From NCBI GenBank assembly GCA_934216185.1, contig CAKQBM010000072.1:1-9469 (forward strand): DNA of 9,469 nucleotides. The letters are read 5' to 3'. Below the pieces are notes generated by a model. It did not search any database, was not told where the DNA came from, and worked only from the letters and a program-made list of their open reading frames with translations. The stretch comes from an uncultured Streptococcus sp. (GTDB lineage Bacteria; Bacillota; Bacilli; Lactobacillales; Streptococcaceae). Below are positions 7,592 to 9,469 of the stretch, in pieces; within the stretch, counting starts at the first letter, position 1; the number at the start of each line of letters is the position of its first letter. The position numbers were made by a program, and so were the translations under genes.

Positions 7592-8545
7592 ATGTCTATT
7601 AGCCAACGTACGACCAAGCTCATCTTAGCTACCTGTCTTGCCTGCCTTCTTGCTTATTTTCTCAATCTTTCCTCGGCAGTTTCAGCTGGAATCATTGCTC
7701 TCTTGAGCCTATCTGATACTCGTAGAAGTACTTTAAGACTAGCCCGCGATCGTCTTTTTTCCATGCTTCTAGCTCTGGCTATCGGGGTTTTGGCTTTTCA
7801 CTTGAGCGGATTTCATATCTGGAGCCTTGGCCTCTATCTGGCTCTTTATGTTCCCCTAGCCTACAAGATGGGCTTGGAAATTGGCATCACACCAAGTAGC
7901 GTCTTGGTTAGCCATCTCTTGGTGCAAGAGTCAACCTCTCCAGATCTTCTAGTCAATGAATTTCTTCTCTTTGCTATCGGTACAGGGTTTGCTCTACTAG
8001 TCAATCTCTACATGCCTTCACGAGAAGAGAAAATTCATCACTACCACACATTGATAGAAGAAAAGTTAAAAGATATTCTCCAGCGCTTCAAATACTATTT
8101 ATCCAGAGGAGACGGACGCAACCGAGCACAGCTGGTAGAAGAATTGGACACCCTTTTGGAAGAAGCCCTCAGACTGGTCTATCTAGATCACTCTGATCAC
8201 CTCTTTCACCAAACCGACTACCATATCCACTACTTTGAGATGAGACAGCGACAAAGTCGTATCCTGCGAAATATGGCCCAGCAAATCAACACCTGTCACC
8301 TAGCTGCCAGCGAAAGCCTGATTTTGGCACAGCTCTTTTCAAAAATTGCCGGTCAACTGAGTCAGGCCAATCCTGCCTCTGATTTACTAGATTAAATCGA
8401 ACGCTATCTGGAAGTCTTCCGCAACCGCAGTCTGCCTAAAACAAGAGACGAATTTGAAACCCGCGCCACCCTTCTTCAACTCCTACGTGAAGCCAAAACC
8501 TTCATCCAAGTAAAAGTTGATTTTTACCAAAAATATGGACAGTAA
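7592..8545 (+). pseudogene. FUSC/aromatic acid exporter-like membrane protein, interrupted by an in-frame stop
   Basis: The first open frame (7592-8395) gives 267 residues. Reading on in the same frame past TAA (8393-8395) gives a further 49 sense codons to a second TAA at 8543-8545, so the intact ancestor was about 317 residues. The N-terminal part has about five membrane segments (roughly residues 8-135) with LSLSDTRRSTLRLARDRLFS and the PLAYKMGLEIGITPSSVL region, typical of the DUF939/ArAE_1 family (YqjA-like). From about residue 145 (MPSREEKIHHYHTLIEEKL) the rest is soluble, helical and charged. The lost tail (IERYLEVFRNRSLPKTR...) looks like a normal continuation of that C-terminal domain. 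The membrane part is intact, so a shortened protein may still be made. Substrate and role are unknown. The ribosome site is AGGAA six bases before the ATG; there is no clear own promoter. Confidence 0.8.
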
Positions 8546-8591
8546 AGAAAAATCAATCATACTAAACCAGATAGAAAAATAAAAACATTTT

Positions 8592-8695
8592 ATACTCAAT
8601 GAAAATCAAAAAGCAAACTAGGAAGCTAGCCGCAAGCTGTACTTGAGTACGGCAAGGCGACGTTGACGCGGTTTGAAGAGATTTTCGAAGAGTAT
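8592..8695 (-). repeat. BOX element, boxA-boxC form without boxB
   Basis: The 104-base stretch runs from ATACTCAATGAAAATC to GATTTTCGAAGAGTAT. The right part (TACGGCAAGGCGACGTTGACG, then CGGTTTGAAGAGATTTTCG) matches the boxA module recalled from BOX-PCR primer sequences, with one or two differences. The left part (GCAAACTAGGAAGCTAGCCGC) matches boxC. The boxB repeats are absent, so this is the minimal A-C form, oriented A to C on the minus strand. BOX elements are non-autonomous palindromic repeats of pneumococcus and its mitis-group relatives. It lies 46 bases past the ancestral end of the interrupted membrane gene, in the 336-base gap (8546-8881) that otherwise holds only two terminators. 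Confidence 0.9.
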
Positions 8696-8702
8696 TAAAT
8701 AT

Positions 8703-8753
8703 AAAATCTCCAAACTAGAAACTATAAATTTAGTTCACTAGTTTGGAGATTTT
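8703..8753. terminator. Bidirectional terminator
   Basis: A perfect 16-bp inverted repeat, AAAATCTCCAAACTAG (8703-8718) with CTAGTTTGGAGATTTT (8738-8753), encloses a 19-base loop. T-runs occur on both exits, so it can stop transcripts arriving from the interrupted membrane gene (plus strand) and from the right (minus strand). Confidence 0.8.
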
Positions 8754-8800
8754 TCAATATACCTTGTTATGACTCTCTTACTATGCATTTCTCTAATTTC

Positions 8801-8835
8801 CCAAAAAACTGATGAATCATTTGATTCATCAGTTT
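8801..8835 (-). terminator. Terminator of the surface protein gene
   Basis: AAACTGATGAATCA (8806-8819) and TGATTCATCAGTTT (8822-8835) form a perfect 14-bp palindrome around only two bases (practical loop of four or more). Read on the minus strand it ends in TTTTTTGG, giving a six-base U-run, and lies about 47 bases past the surface protein stop codon. This fits an intrinsic terminator for that gene. Confidence 0.8.
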
Positions 8836-8881
8836 AGGGGATTATCTGTTCATTCAGAACTATAAACAGCATTTCGAAAGA

Positions 8882-9469
8882 TTAGTCTTCCTTCTTCTTA
8901 CGAGCTACAAGACCAAATCCGCTCAATACTCCAAGAAGTCCAAGTGCTGCAAGGTTAGCGTGATCTTCTGTCCCTGTATTAGGCAATTCACGTTTAGCTT
9001 CAGCTTCTTTCACTGCTACTGTCTGAACTGGCTGCGCTGACTGTTCAGGCATAGTTGGAGTAGTTGGTTGAACTGATTCAACTGGAATTGTCGAGTGAAT
9101 CTTGCGATAAATATTGCGAACATTGCCTCTAGAATCTCGTTTGATACCAATCAATTCATATCCTTCGATTTCTCTACCTGGATGTGAACCATTTTCTTCA
9201 TGAATAATCACATTACCATTTTCATCCACAAACGTTGTTAATACTTTTTCTGTAATTTGTGTTTGTGTTGGACTGTATGGTTTTGCTGGTATTGTCGATT
9301 TCTTCACTTTCTTATAGATACGTTTGATTGTACCATCAGAAAGAGGCTCTTCACCTACGTACTCATACTCAGGAATATCCAAGGTTGGTGACAGCATATC
9401 GAATTCAAATCCTGGAATGATATTTCCTTCTGTGTCACGTGCAATAATTCTTGGTTTTTCAACTGATGG
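8882..9469 (-). CDS. LPXTG cell-wall-anchored surface protein, C-terminal part
   Basis: The frame is open to the right edge of the window, so this is the last 196 residues of a longer protein whose start is outside; the ATG at 9397 is internal. The tail is a classic sorting signal: LPNTG (8972-8986), a hydrophobic stretch (LAALGLLGVLSGFGLVA) and RKKKED, for sortase A attachment to peptidoglycan. Before it is a Pro/Thr/Gln-rich wall-spanning linker (VESVQPTTPTMPEQSAQPVQ). Upstream are two diverged repeats of about 60 residues. Each has an acidic GN(I/V)I turn, a glutamate-rich loop, a (Y/E)xxVG or YELIG strand, a D-G/S-x-I-x-x-IY-(K/R)-K end and the shared STIP junction. The repeat type resembles beta-sandwich stalk repeats of streptococcal adhesins, but I cannot name the protein or its ligand. 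Confidence 0.9.
   Translation of the reverse strand, partial: PSVEKPRIIARDTEGNIIPGFEFDMLSPTLDIPEYEYVGEEPLSDGTIKRIYKKVKKSTIPAKPYSPTQTQITEKVLTTFVDENGNVIIHEENGSHPGREIEGYELIGIKRDSRGNVRNIYRKIHSTIPVESVQPTTPTMPEQSAQPVQTVAVKEAEAKRELPNTGTEDHANLAALGLLGVLSGFGLVARKKKED

Noticed and set aside
8592..8695. RUP element instead of BOX
   Set aside because: The boxA and boxC modules are recognisable, including the stretch used for BOX-PCR typing, so BOX is the better call.

Overview
The window looks like a chromosomal segment of a mitis-group Streptococcus (S. mitis / S. oralis / S. pneumoniae neighbourhood). The main reasons are a BOX interspersed repeat (8592-8695) typical of pneumococcus and its relatives, a sortase-anchored LPNTG surface protein, low GC content, strong AAAGGAG-type ribosome binding sites, and a gene order shared with streptococci and other Firmicutes. 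Assignments rest on reading translated motifs; no database search was run.

Layout. From 5550 down to about 327 lies a compact minus-strand operon: a CorA-family magnesium transporter, yqeG (HAD phosphatase), yqeH (circularly permuted GTPase for 30S assembly), yhbY (CRM RNA-binding protein), nadD (NAD synthesis), yqeK (HD-domain Ap4A hydrolase), a small isochorismatase-like cysteine hydrolase, and rsfS (ribosomal silencing factor). Junctions are mostly overlapping or a few bases long, so translational coupling is likely. An extended -10 promoter precedes corA, and a hairpin terminator at about 47-75 closes the unit. Upstream, also on the minus strand, is a short MscS-type channel that stops at the end of its beta domain. 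Diverging from it is sstT (serine/threonine:Na+ symporter, plus strand) with a near-consensus promoter and a strong terminator. A FUSC/aromatic-acid-exporter-like membrane gene follows, interrupted by one in-frame TAA. Then come a BOX element, a bidirectional terminator, a second terminator, and the 3' end of the surface protein gene entering from the right edge on the minus strand.

How the genes fit together. YqeH, YhbY and RsfS act on ribosome assembly or activity, while NadD and YqeK act on adenine dinucleotides, so the operon links translation capacity with nucleotide-cofactor metabolism. Its order follows the Bacillus yqeG-yqeH-aroE-yqeI-nadD-yqeK-yqeL-yqeM cluster, but aroE and yqeM are absent here.

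Most interesting observation. The two long gaps of this operon (2800-2953 and 99-234) hold what looks like the same structured element twice. Both copies have an outer closing stem, a second inner stem, a two-part arm and two hairpins in the same order. Junction bases are conserved, while most stem sequences differ completely yet still pair. C.A mismatches seen on the plus strand become G.U pairs on the minus strand, which points to an RNA made in the operon's direction. I do not recognise the family.
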